Origin: Henckelia pumila
Taxonomy: Eukaryota; Streptophyta; Magnoliopsida; Lamiales; Gesneriaceae
Reading direction: 5' to 3'
NCBI RefSeq assembly: GCF_033568475.1
Contig: NC_133123.1
Span: 54,753,522-54,817,521, forward strand
DNA length: 64,000 nucleotides
In this document: piece by piece, positions 1 through 9,945 of the stretch
Layout of the letters: every line of letters starts with the position of its first letter
Position numbering within the stretch: position 1 is the stretch's first letter
Translations under genes and position numbers: made by a program
The notes under the pieces: generated by a model
What the model saw: the letters and a program-made list of their open reading frames with translations, nothing else
Databases searched by the model: none
Told to the model about the DNA's origin: nothing

Positions 1-20
1 AAGTCCTCGTGTTGCACCCC
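1..20 (+). rRNA. 5S rRNA gene, 3' end only (cut by window edge)
   Basis: The first 20 bases match the last part of the 5S gene (aagtcctcgtgttgcacccc) and are followed by the usual oligo-T. The rest lies outside the window. Confidence 0.9.
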
Positions 21-370
21 TTTTTCATTAATTTCTTTTTTTTTTACTCGTAATACTTGTTCCTCCGATTCCATGCCGTTCTATTCCCGACTCTTTCAGT
101 CCAATCCACGGATATAAAAGATGCAATAGATTGAATCACACGACGTGGACGTGCAATCAGGGTGACGCGGGCCGCTTCGGAGGGTCCCAGGGCGCCCTAC
201 GGGAAAAACGACCAGAAAGACCATCTCCGGGTTGGAATTTGAGATTCTCCGTCTCTTAGACTGAGATGTGCGTCGTAGGTATCGAGTCGAGCTTCGCGTT
301 TGAAAGTGCAGCGCCTGTTCCTCCAATCCGCAATTCAAGAGACAAAACAATTAAGAATTCATTCACTGTT

Positions 371-489
371 GGTTGCGATCATACCAGCACTAATGCATCG
401 GATCCCATCAGAACTCCGAAGTTAAGCATGCTTGGGCGAGATCTATACAAGGATGGGTGACCACCTGGTAAGTCCTCGTGTTGCACCCC
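371..489 (+). rRNA. 5S rRNA gene copy, diverged
   Basis: This is a 119-bp 5S copy. The 5' end reads ggttgcgatc instead of gggtgcgatc. The intermediate element region is altered (gagatctatacaagg against gagagcagtactagg) and box C reads gaccacctgg. These changes fall in the internal polymerase III promoter, so activity is doubtful. A T5 run follows the gene. The upstream spacer is the short form. Confidence 0.9.
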
Positions 490-889
490 TTTTTCATTAA
501 TTTGTTTTTTTATTACTCGTACTTCTTGTTCCTCCGATTAATTATCGTCCTATTCCCGACTCTTTCAGTCCAATCCGCGGATATAAATTATGCAATAGAC
601 TGAATCACATGACGTGGACGTGCGATCTGGGTGACGCGGGCCGCTTTGGTGGGTCCCAGCGCACCCTACAGGAAAAACGACCCGAAAGACCATCTTCGAG
701 TTGGAATTTGTGCATCTCCATCTCTTAGATCGAGATGCGCACTATAGGTATCGAGACGAGCTTTGCTTGAGTAGGCTAAAGCTCCCGTAACTCTCAGCCG
801 ATCGAAAGTTATGTCCGTTTGAAAGTGCAGCACCTGTTCCTCCGATCCGCAATTCAAAAGACAAAACAACAAAGAATTCATTCACTGTT

Positions 890-1008
890 GGGTGCGATCA
901 TACCAGCATTAATGCACCGATCCCATCAGAACTTCGAAGTTAAGCGTGCTTGGGGGAGAGCAGTACTAGGATGGATGATCCCGCTGGGAAGTCCTCGTGT
1001 TGCACCCC
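890..1008 (+). rRNA. 5S rRNA gene copy
   Basis: 119 bp. Box A (agttaagcgtgcttggg) is intact. Box C reads gatcccgctggg, and one base is missing in the accggatcc stretch, balanced by one gained near box C. The upstream spacer is the long form. Confidence 0.9.
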
Positions 1009-1410
1009 TTTTTCATTAATTTCTTTTTTTATTACTCGTACTTCTTGTTCCTCCGATTCCTCGCCGTCCCATTTTCCCGACACTTTCAATCCAATCCGCG
1101 GATAGAAAAGATGCAATAGACTGAATCACACGACGTGGATGTGCGATCTGGGTGACACGGGCTGCTTCGGTGGGTCCTAGCGCGCTCTACGAGAAAAATG
1201 ATCCGAAAGACCATCTCCGGGTTGGAATTTGTGTGTCTCCGTCTCTTAGACCGAGATGCGTGCTATAGATATCGAGACGAGCTTCGCGTGAGCAAACTGA
1301 AGCTCCCGTAAATCTCAGAAGATCAAAAGTTATGTCCGTTTGAAAGTGCAGCGCCTGTTCCTCCGATCCTCAATTCGAGAGACAAAACAACAAATAATTC
1401 ATTCACTGTT

Positions 1411-1528
1411 GGGTGCGATCATACCACTACTAATGCACCGAATTCCATCAGAACTCCAAATTTAAGCGTGCTTGGGTGAGAGCAGTACTAGGATGGGTGA
1501 CCCCTGGGAAGTCCTCGTTTTGCACCCC
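1411..1528 (+). rRNA. 5S rRNA gene copy
   Basis: 118 bp. The first base region of box A reads atttaagcg instead of agttaagcg, and one C of the box C run is missing. The 3' end is tgcacccc followed by T5. The upstream spacer is the long form. Confidence 0.9.
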
Positions 1529-1927
1529 TTTTTCATTAATTTCTTTTTTTATTACTCATACTTATTGTTCCTCCGATTCCTCGCCGTCCTATTCCCGACT
1601 CATACAGTCCAATCCTCAAATAGAAAAGATGTAGTAGACTGAATCACACGACGTGGACTTACGATCTGGGTGACGCGGGCCGCTTCAGTGGGTCCCAGCG
1701 CGCCCTACGGGAAAAATGACCCAAAAAACCATCTCTGGGTTGGAATTTGTGCATCTCCGTCTTTTAGACGAGATGTGCGCTATAGGTATCAAGACGAGCT
1801 TCGTGTGAGAATGCTGAAGCTCCCGTAACTCTCAGCCGATCGAAAGTTATGTCCGTTTGAAAGTGCAGCGCCTATTCCTCAGGTCCGCTATTCGAGAGAC
1901 AAAACAACAAAGAATTATTTCACTGTT

Positions 1928-2046
1928 GGGTGCGATCATACCAGCACTAATGCACCGGATCCCACCAGAACTCCGAAGTTAAGCGTGCTTGGGCGAGAGC
2001 AGTACTAGGATGGGTGACCCCCTGATAAGTCCTCGTGTTGCACCAT
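1928..2046 (+). rRNA. 5S rRNA gene copy, promoter boxes mostly intact
   Basis: 119 bp and close to the local consensus through box A and the intermediate element (gagagcagtactagg). Differences are in ccaccag, in ctgataagtcc, and at the 3' end (ttgcaccat), which weakens pairing with the 5' end. Confidence 0.9.
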
Positions 2047-2396
2047 TTTTTCATTAATTTCTTTTATTATTACTCGTACTTCTTGTTCCTCCGATTTCTC
2101 GCCGTCCTATTCCCGACTCTTTCAGTCCAATCCGCAGATATAAAAGATGCAATAGACTAATTCACACGACGTGGACTTGCGATCTGGGTGACGCGGGCCG
2201 CTTTGGTGGGTCCCAGCATGCCCTACGGGAAAAACGACCCGAAAGACCATCTCCGATTTGAAATTTGAGCGTCTCCATCTCTTAGACTGACATGCGTGTT
2301 GTAGGTATCGAGACGAGATTCGCGTTTGAAAGTGCATCGCCTGTTCCTCCGATCCGCAATTCGAGAGATAAAATAATAAAGAATTCATTTATTGTT

Positions 2397-2514
2397 GGGT
2401 GCGATCATACCAGCGCTAATGCACCGGATCCCATTAGAACTCCAAAGTTAAGCGTGCTTCAGCTAGAGAAATACTAGGATGAGTGACCCCTGGGAAGTCC
2501 TCGCGTTGTACCCC
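2397..2514 (+). rRNA. 5S rRNA gene copy, diverged
   Basis: 118 bp. The sequence between box A and the intermediate element is changed (gcttcagctagagaaatac), and the 3' stem reads gttgtacccc. The upstream spacer is the short form. The spacer that follows is the start of the 807-bp duplicated segment. Confidence 0.88.
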
Positions 2515-2864
2515 TTGCTCATTAAGTTCTTTTTTTATTACTCGTACTTTTTGTTCCTCCGATTCCTTGCCGTCTTATTCCCGACTCTTTTAGCCCAATC
2601 ATCGGATAGAAAAGATGCAATAGACTAAATCAAATGACATGGACGTGCAATCTGGGTGACGCGGGCCGCTTCGGTGTGTCCTAGTGCGCCCTACGGGAAA
2701 AACAACCCGAAAGACCATCTCCGGGTTGAAATTTGAGTGTTTCCGTCTCTTAGACTGAGATGCGCGTTGTAGGTATCGAGACGAGCTTCGTGTTTGAAAG
2801 TGCAGCTCCTATTCCTCTGATCCGCAATTCGAGAGACAAAACAATAAAGAATACATTCACTGTT

Positions 2865-2983
2865 TGGTATGATCATACCAGCACTAATGCATCAGATCCC
2901 ATCAGAACTCCTAAGTTAAGCGTGCTTGAGCAAGAGGAGTACTAGGATGGGTGACCCCCTAGGAAGTCCTCGTGTTTCACTTC
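2865..2983 (+). rRNA. 5S rRNA gene copy, first of a duplicated pair
   Basis: 119 bp. The start is tggtatgatc, box A is agttaagcgtgcttgagc, and the intermediate region is aagaggagtac. The 3' end (gtttcacttc) departs from gttgcacccc. The same private variants recur in the copy at 3672, showing recent duplication. Confidence 0.88.
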
Positions 2984-3671
2984 TTTTTTATTAATTTCTT
3001 TTTTTAATACTCGTACTTATTGTTCCTCCGATTCCTCGTCGTCCTATTCCCGACTCTTACAGTCCAATCCTCGGATAGAAAAGATGCAATAGACTGAATC
3101 ACATGACGTGGACGTGCGATCTGGGCGACGCGGGCCGCTTCGTTGGGTCCCAGCGCGCCCTACAGGAAAAATGACCCGAAAGACCGTCTTCGAGTTTGAA
3201 TTTGTGCGCCTCCGTCCCTTACACCGAGATGCGCCTTGTAGGTATCGAGACGAGTTTTGCGTGAGCAGGCTGAAGCTCCCGTAACTCTAAGCCGATCGAA
3301 CGTTATGTCCGTTTGAAAACCTTGCTCATTAAGTTCTTTTTTTATTACTCGTACTTCTTGTTCCTCCGATTCCTCGCCGTCTTATTCCCGACTCTTTTAG
3401 CCCAATCATCGGATAGAAAAGATGCAATAGACTAAATCAAATGACGTGGACGTGCAATCTGGGTGACGCGGGCTGCTTCGGTGTGTCCTAGTGCGCCCTA
3501 CGGGAAAAACAACCCGAAAGACCATCTCCGGGTTGAAATTTGAGTGTTGCCGTCTCTTAGACTGAGATGCGCGTTGTAGGTATCGAGACAAGCTTCGTGT
3601 TTGAAAGTGCAGCTCCTATTCCTCTGATCCGCAATTCGAGAGACAAAACAATAAAGAATACATTCACTGTT

Positions 3672-3790
3672 TGGTATGATCATACCAGCACTAATGCATC
3701 AGATCCCATCAGAACTCCTAAGTTAAGCGTGCTTGAGCAAGAGGAGTACTAGGATGGGTGACCCCCTAGGAAGTCCTCGTGTTGCACCTC
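3672..3790 (+). rRNA. 5S rRNA gene copy, second of a duplicated pair
   Basis: 119 bp, identical to the copy at 2865 except at the 3' end, which here reads gttgcacctc. It carries the same private changes (tggtatgatc, gcatcagatcc, cttgagcaagaggag). Confidence 0.88.
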
Positions 3791-4190
3791 TTTTTTATTA
3801 ATTTCTTTTTTTAATACTCGTACTTATTGTTCCTCCGATTCCTCGTCGTCCTATTCCCGACTCTTACAGTCCAATCCTCGGATAGAAAAGATGCAATAGA
3901 CTGAATCACACGACGTGGACGTGCGATCTGGGCGACGCGGGCCGCTTCGTTGGGTCCCAACGCGCCCTACAGGAAAAATGACCCGAAAGACCGTCTTCGA
4001 GTTTGAATTTGTGCGCCTCCGTCTCTTACACCGAGATGCGCCCTGTAGGTATCGAGACGAGTTTTGCATGAGCAGGCTGAAGCTCCCGTAACTCTAAGCC
4101 GATTGAACGTTATGTCCGTTTGAAAGTGCAGCGCTTGTTCCTCCGATCCCCTATTCAAGAGACAAAAAAACAAAGAATTTATTCACTGTT

Positions 4191-4309
4191 GGGTGCGATC
4201 ATAACAACACTAATGCACCAGATTCCATCAGAACTCCGAAGTTAAGCGTGCTTGGGCGAGAGCAATACTAGGATGGGTGACCCCCTGGGAATTCCTCGTG
4301 TTGCACCTT
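4191..4309 (+). rRNA. 5S rRNA gene copy
   Basis: 119 bp. Box A and box C match the local consensus. Changes lie in the 5' third (ataacaacac, accagattcc) and near the end (gaattcctcg). The 3' end is ttgcaccttt. Confidence 0.9.
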
Positions 4310-4658
4310 TTTTTCATTAATTTATTTTTTATTATTCGTATTTCTTGTTCCTTCGATTCCTCGCCGTCCTATTCCCGACTCTTTCAGTCCAATCCGCGGA
4401 TAGAAAAGATGAAATAGACTGAATCACACGACGTGGACGTGCGATATGGGTGACGCGGGCTGCTTCAGTGGGGCCCAGCGCGCCCTACGGCAAAAACGAC
4501 CTGAAAGACCATCTCCGGGTTGGAATTTGAGTGTCTCTGTCTCTTAGACTTAGATGCGCGTTGTAAGTATCGAGACAAGCTTCGCGTTTGAAAGTGCAGC
4601 GCCCGTTCCTCCGATCCGCAATTCGAGAGACAAAACAATAAAGAATTCATTCACTGTT

Positions 4659-4777
4659 GGTTGCAATCATACCAGCACTAATGCATCGGATCCCATCAGA
4701 ACTCCTAAGTTAGGCGTGCTAGGGCGAGACCAGTACTAGGATGGGTGACCCCCTGGGAAGTCCTCGTGTTGCAGCCC
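4659..4777 (+). rRNA. 5S rRNA gene copy
   Basis: 119 bp. Box A is changed (agttaggcgtgctaggg) and the intermediate region reads gagaccagtac. The 5' end ggttgcaatc resembles the copy at 371. The upstream spacer is the short form. The spacer after it is the long form and is cut by element A. Confidence 0.9.
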
Positions 4778-5265
4778 TTTTTTTCATTAATTTTTTTTTA
4801 TTACTCGTACTTCTTGTTTCTCCAATTCCTCGCCGTCCTATTTCCGACTATTTCAGTCCAATCCGCGGATAGAAAATATGCAATAGACTTAATAACATGA
4901 CGTGGACATGCGATCTGGGTGACGCGGGCCGCTTCGGTGGGTCCCAGCGCGCCCTACGGAAAAAACGACACAAAAGACCATCTTCGGGTTGGAATTTGTG
5001 CTTCTCTGTCTCTTAGACCGAGATGCGCGCTATAGGTATCGAGATGAGCTTCGCGTAAGAAGGCTGAAGCTCCAGTAACTCTCAACCGATCGAAAGTTAT
5101 GTCCGTTTGTGTAGTGACCCATATCCAGAATTAATGATTAATGAGTAATTAATCATGTTATTATGTTAAGATTAAGTAAAACATGATTAGGAAGATTTCA
5201 AATGGATTAACGGAGTCCAAAAATAGATCCAGGACACCCGAAAATGGTGGGTTTGGTTTGGAAGG

Positions 5266-5501
5266 TTCGGACGCTCCGAACAGGGTTCGTAGGATCCGAA
5301 CGTGACCAGAGCCATAGATTGGAAGGCCGAGGAGTTCGGAGGGTCCGAAGTCAGTTCGGACGGCCCGAACAGTAGTCAGCCAGCTGTCCTAAGATATTAC
5401 GTCATTGATGACATCATTGATGTGACTTCGAAGGGTCCAAATTTAGGATCGGATGATCCGATCGTGTTCGGAGGCTCTGAACAGGGTTCGGACGGTCCGA
5501 A
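5266..5501 (+). promoter_or_regulatory. Cluster of seven 15-bp palindromes in the U3 of LTR A
   Basis: Copies lie at 5266, 5286, 5335, 5355, 5448, 5467 and 5487. The pattern is wtcgga-nnn-tccgaw, for example ttcggacggtccgaa and atcggatgatccgat; some copies have one or two changes. The last copy ends 7 bp before the TATA box. The position suggests upstream activating sites for LTR transcription. The binding protein is unknown. Confidence 0.75.
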
Positions 5502-5508
5502 CTTCGCC

Positions 5509-5516
5509 TATAAATA
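5509..5516 (+). promoter_or_regulatory. TATA box of LTR A
   Basis: tataaata lies 7 bp after the last palindrome, with a pyrimidine-rich stretch (catctcttctctctctattc) downstream, as expected near a plant transcription start. The same box and spacing occur in element B. Confidence 0.7.
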
Positions 5517-6606
5517 TGAAGGTAGAGACTTCATTTCAGGTGCACCTATTCATCTCTTCTCTCTCTATTCCTAGGCCTTCTAACTCAGATCTAGGGAGAT
5601 CTAGGCGTCCTATCGGGATTCTGGAAGTGGCATAGCGATCTAGACGTCGTAGCGGAGCTGTGGCCTAGTTTTGAGGCTATCAACAACAAAGGGCTAACGA
5701 CGGATGTAGGTATAGCTTTAGCTTTCTAAAATTATTTAGGAGTATGCAATAGCTTAGTTAAGGCTTTTAGAGCTTAATTATTGATGCATGGGTAATTTCA
5801 TTGTAGTAGCAGTAGACTGGACTAGTAGGCTTGGAGTCTAGACCAGCGGAGCTAGGTTTTGACCAGCAGTGTTAGAGGTACGTAAGTACTGATCGAGATA
5901 TCCGGCATGATATATTTGCATGTATGTTGCATGAGTATGTGCTATATGTCTTATCAAGTTTTAGCATGTTTTACCGCCTTAGCACATGCATGATTTTACG
6001 TATGACTGCATCCTAAGAGATGTGAGTCATTGAAAGTCTCCATAGGGAACCATGATCTCATGTTGGACTCGAGTCAGGTATGACAATTTCCATATGGGAT
6101 CTGTATCCTGTTTTGGATTCGGGTTAGGATGGGGTTGGCTCAGCCCTGATATAGAATATACGAGTACCCCGCGGAGTCGCTCTCTAGCCGGTACTGTATA
6201 ATCCTGGCGCCATGAGCAAGTGTTTTACCTGAAATTTTAAATCATCAGTGTGCGCATATTTGTACATATATCATTGCTTATGTATTGAGCGTTGTCGCTC
6301 ACGCCCCTGTGTTTTGGTATTGTGGTGTACCTTGTGGCGGGGCAGGTTTGAGGCTGAACGATCCTGGCGGCTCTCAGCAGGATTGAGGATCCGAGAGTGC
6401 GAGATTAGAGGTTAGGGATTTGTTACCTTGAACCTTCAATTTGGTTGTATAATGATATTTATACACTTGTGTTATCGTCGGTTGTATTCTGCCGATTGGA
6501 ATTGTTGTATATTAATTATCCGCTCCTTAAGCTTTAAGTATTATTGCATGCGCTTTATTTATAACTCTGATTAGTTAGTGGATCCGGGTTGGGTCAGTAC
6601 ACTTTT

Positions 6607-6618
6607 TGGTATCAGAGC
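6607..6618 (+). other. Primer-binding site of element A
   Basis: tggtatcagagc begins 5 bp after the LTR end. It matches the site complementary to the 3' end of plant initiator methionine tRNA that many plant LTR elements use to prime minus-strand DNA synthesis. Confidence 0.88.
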
Positions 6619-6667
6619 GCATTGCACTGGGAATTTCGTAAAGAGGATTAAGTAATTATCTGTTCTT

Positions 6668-7650
6668 ATGCAACAGATGGAAGATTACGATGAGAGCCAT
6701 GATAGCAGAGGCAGACGTCGTCGTGGACAGCCTGAGGAGCGCAAAGGAGTAAGCATGCACAGGTTTAAGGAGGTTATCCCGAAGCCTTTGTCAGGAGGTG
6801 AGATGCCTGAGTAGGCCGAGGATTGGCTCGAGAGGATGGAGCAGTGTTTTCAGGATTTCTGTTGTACAGACGAGGGTAGGATGGAGATTCTTGCCTTCAT
6901 GCTTGAGGGGCGAGCGAGGAAGTGGTGGAGATCTACTTCCGCACCATTCATAGCAGCGAGAGGAGTAGCTACGTGGGTTGAGTTCTGTACTACTTTTCAA
7001 AGACTGTATTTTCCTCCAGCTCTACGACGGGCAAAAGCTAGTGAGTTACTGAGTTTGCGACAGGGTTTGATGACGATCGAGGAGTACCAGCAGAAGTTCT
7101 TTGATCTGCTATCTTATTGTCCTCACATTGCTGATAGTTCTGTGGCGAAGTATGACCATTTCCTTCTAGGTCTGAACCCTGAGATTCATCGGATGGTTGT
7201 TGTGGGCAGTGATATGACCTACGAGGGCTTGGTGTACCGTTGTCACTAGGCGGAGGACAGTATCTGGAGGAATAGGGGACTCTTCTCTTCTTGTTCCAGG
7301 TCAGCGAGTGCCAGTACTTTGAGTCCAAAAGGACAGTCTTTCAAGAATCCAGGAGGTACTTCTTCTTCTTCATCTGGATCTGGTGGAATGCATAATTTCG
7401 GTGGTCAGAGACCGAACCGTTGTCATCAGTGCAGTCGCAGGCATCCACTAGGACAGTGTGGTCGATCGACCAATGCATGATTTCAGTGTGGCCAGGAGGG
7501 TCACATGAAGAGGGATTGTCCGATGCTGATTGGGGCAGCGAGTGGTTCAGGAGGTTCTCAGGCATCTGTCCATCCACCTCTGTACCAGCAGCCACCATAT
7601 CAGCAGCAGTATTCTCATCAGCACCAGCAGCCGCAGCAGTCTCAGCGATA
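6668..7650 (+). pseudogene. gag: gag region of element A (fossil)
   Basis: Translated stretches resemble the Ty3/gypsy capsid region (for example GRARKWWRSTSAPF and EYQQKFFDLLSYCP, also present in element B). These are followed by a serine- and glutamine-rich part with cysteine/histidine spacing of a zinc knuckle. The region is broken. Confidence 0.8.
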
Positions 7651-9945
7651 GCCTACTGAGACTCCTTCTCGGATTCTTTCTTCTTTGCGGCCACGTGCCC
7701 AAGGTCAGGTCTTTGCGCTTAACCAGGAGCAGGCAGAGGCTGACAGTGATCGGATGATCGCAGGTATCTGTAGTTTATGTGGTTTTCCTGCATATGTTTT
7801 GATTGATATCTGTGCATCGCATTCTTTCATCTCAGCACGTTTTGCTAAGAAGCATAAGTTGCCATTTATTCCCTTAGACGTGTTGCTAGTAGTTTCTACT
7901 CCTATGGGTAGCGAGGTTTTAGCCAAGCGTCTAGTTGTGGGTTGTGTTTTGGATTTCGAGGGGCATCAGCTTAGTGCTAACCTGATGGTTCTGGCTATGG
8001 AGGATTTCGATTGCATCATTGGGATAGATCTCTTGACTACCTACTGCGCGATAGTGGATTGTTATCAGAGGTTTGTTCAGTTTCGACCAGAGGATGGCGA
8101 GTCTTGGTATTTCTATGGTGAGGGTGCGCGACCCCCGATGCCAGTGGTTTCTGCTCTGAAGGCCCGACGTGCTTTAGAGTCTGGCAGGGAAGGCTATCTT
8201 ATCTACGCCATTGATGCATCCTTAGGGGAGCCAGATATCCAGGAGATACCAGTGGTTCGTGATTTTCCAGATGTGTTTCCAGAGGAAATTCCAGGTTTGC
8301 CGCCAGTGAGGGAGATCGAGTTTGGTATTGAGTTAGTGCCAGGGACAACACCGATTTCCAGAGCTCCTTATCGTTTAGTGCCATCAGAGATGAAATAGCT
8401 GCAGAAGAAATTGCAAGATCTTCTTGATAAGGGCTATATTCAACCCAGTTTTTCGCCAAGGGGAGTCCCATTGCTATTTGTCAAGAAGAAGGATGGTTCG
8501 ATGCGGTTGTGTATCGATTATCGTTAGTTGAATCAAGTGACAGTGAAGAATAAGTATCCTCTTCCGCGGATAGATGATCTCTTTGATCAGTTGCAGGGTA
8601 CTTCTTTCTATTCGAAGATTGATCTTCGGTCTGGGTATCATCAGTTGCGAGTTCGGCAGGAGGATGTTCCTAAGACAGCATTTCGTACACGGTATGGACA
8701 CTATGGGTTTCTAGTGATGCCGTTTGGTCTGACTAATGCTCCTGCTGTTTTTATGGATCTGATGAACAGGGTGTTCCGCGACTTTCTGGATAAGTTCGTG
8801 GTAGTGTTCATCGATGATATCTTGGTTTATTCTCGCAGCATGGATGAGCATGCCTATCATCTATACACTGTACTTCAGGTCTTGAGGGAAAGACAGTTGT
8901 ACGCGAAGCTGAGCAAGTGTGACTTATGTATTGACCGAGTTGTATTCCTTGGTCATGTCATATCTCAGGAGGGTGTATCTGTTGAACCCAGCAAGACAGA
9001 GGCTATTCTAAATTGGTCGCGTCCAACTACAGCTTCTGAGATTCGTAGTTTCCTTGGTTTGGCAGGGTACTACCGACGTTTTGTGAAGAATTTCTCTCAG
9101 ATAGCTAGGCCTTTGACTCAATTGACGAAGAAAGATGCTTCTTTCGTGTGGTCTGATGCTTGTGAAGATAGTTTTTGTGAGTTGAGATGTCATTTGATGT
9201 CATCTCCATTTCTTGCTTTGCCATCTGGATCAGGTGGGTTTGTAGTCTACACTGATGCTTCTCTCTAGGGTTTGAGGTGTGTGTTGACTCAAAATGGCCA
9301 CGTGATCGCATATGCTTCCAGACAGTTGAAAACTCACAAGGAGAACTATCCCGTACATGATCTAGAGTTAGCAGCCATTGTCTTTGCTCTGAAGATATGG
9401 CGTCACTATTTTTACGGAGAGAGATTCAAGATCTTCACCGATCATAAGAGTTTGAAGTATATGTTTACTCAAGCTGATTTGAACATGCGGCAGCATCGTT
9501 GGATGGATCTGTTGAAAGATTATGATTGTGAGATCAAGTACCATTCAGGCTCTTCAAACCTATTTTTTATGTGCTTAGTCGCAAGGTCTATGTGAGTTCC
9601 CTTCGTACAAGTTCAGTTTCGAAGGTAGTGGAGGAGTGTTGTTCTTTGGGATTCACATTCCGTCATAAGAAAAAACAGCAAGTGATTCTTGTTTCTTCTG
9701 TGCTTGCAGAGCCAGCATTGTATCGACGAATCCGAGAAGCTCAGAATTCCGATCCGAAGACTCAGAAGTTAGCCCATTTGGCTGAGGGTGATAATACTTC
9801 TGGTTTTCATCTACAAGGAGACGGTCTGTTGTGTCTTTCTGGTCGTGTTGTAGTACCCGAGGATTCTACTTTGAGGGATGAGATCTTATCACAAGCTCAC
9901 CGCAGTCGATTCTCTGTACATCCAGGCAGCATGAAGATGTATATA
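7650..9945 (+). pseudogene. pol: pol region of element A (fossil)
   Basis: Recognisable parts in order: aspartic protease (ASHSFISARFAKKHKLP), reverse transcriptase ([24 protein letters not shown], the FIDDILVYS catalytic loop), RNase H ([18 protein letters not shown]) and the beginning of integrase (HRSRFSVHPGSMKMY). All align with element B. The region is broken and cannot encode a polyprotein as it stands. Confidence 0.85.

Larger units (their letters stand above)
2513..4126 (+). repeat. 807-bp off-register tandem duplication inside the 5S array
   Basis: The stretch from the 3' edge of the gene at 2397 to gtttgaaa near 3319 is repeated from 3320 with an offset of 807 bp and only scattered differences. 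Each copy holds one 5S gene (2865 and 3672) and parts of two spacers. The join at about 3319/3320 runs from spacer (gtccgtttgaaa) straight into sequence that normally follows a 5S gene (ccttgctcattaag). A 5S gene is therefore skipped and the array register is broken. Both copies share private variants such as gcccaatcatcgg and the tggtatgatc gene start. Confidence 0.9.
1..5109 (+). repeat. 5S rDNA tandem array, + strand block
   Basis: Nine whole 5S genes and one 3' end are arranged head to tail. Gene starts are about 519 or 468 bp apart, with one 807-bp exception. Two spacer forms are mixed: a long form with, and a short form without, a roughly 50-bp block (tgagcaggctgaagctccc and onward) before the shared tttgaaagtgcag. 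Each spacer starts with an oligo-T run, passes through GC-richer sequence (gacgtggacgtgcgatc, gggtcccagcgcgccc) and ends with an AT-rich stretch (caataaagaattcattcac) just upstream of the next gene. Short open frames here are by-products of the repeat. The block stops where the LTR of element A begins. Confidence 0.95.
5110..6601 (+). repeat. 5' LTR of element A
   Basis: 1,492 bp with tg...ca ends and near-inverted termini (tgtagtgaccc and gggtcagtaca). Its first part holds a cluster of 15-bp palindromes and a TATA box. The LTR directly precedes the primer-binding site. The last 5S bases on its left are gtttg; the partner target repeat cannot be found because the other end is lost. Confidence 0.88.
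5110..9945 (+). mobile_element. Element A: Ty3/gypsy LTR retrotransposon fossil (chromovirus-like)
   Basis: The 5' LTR starts with tgtagtgaccc directly in a 5S spacer and ends gggtcagtaca. It is followed by a methionine-tRNA type primer site, a gag region and a pol region in the order protease, reverse transcriptase, RNase H and start of integrase. This order is typical of Ty3/gypsy. The recognisable sequence ends near 9945, where a different, oppositely oriented LTR begins, and no 3' LTR is present. The element is broken, with about half a dozen or more breaks. The LTR is related to that of element B over the stretch beginning caaagggctaacgacgg. Age cannot be set from LTR pairs. Decay suggests it is older than B. 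Confidence 0.9.

Noticed and set aside
6607-6618. tRNA gene at the tggtatcagagc stretches
   Set aside because: Only the 12 bases complementary to the tRNA 3' end are present, directly beside LTR ends. These are primer-binding sites.
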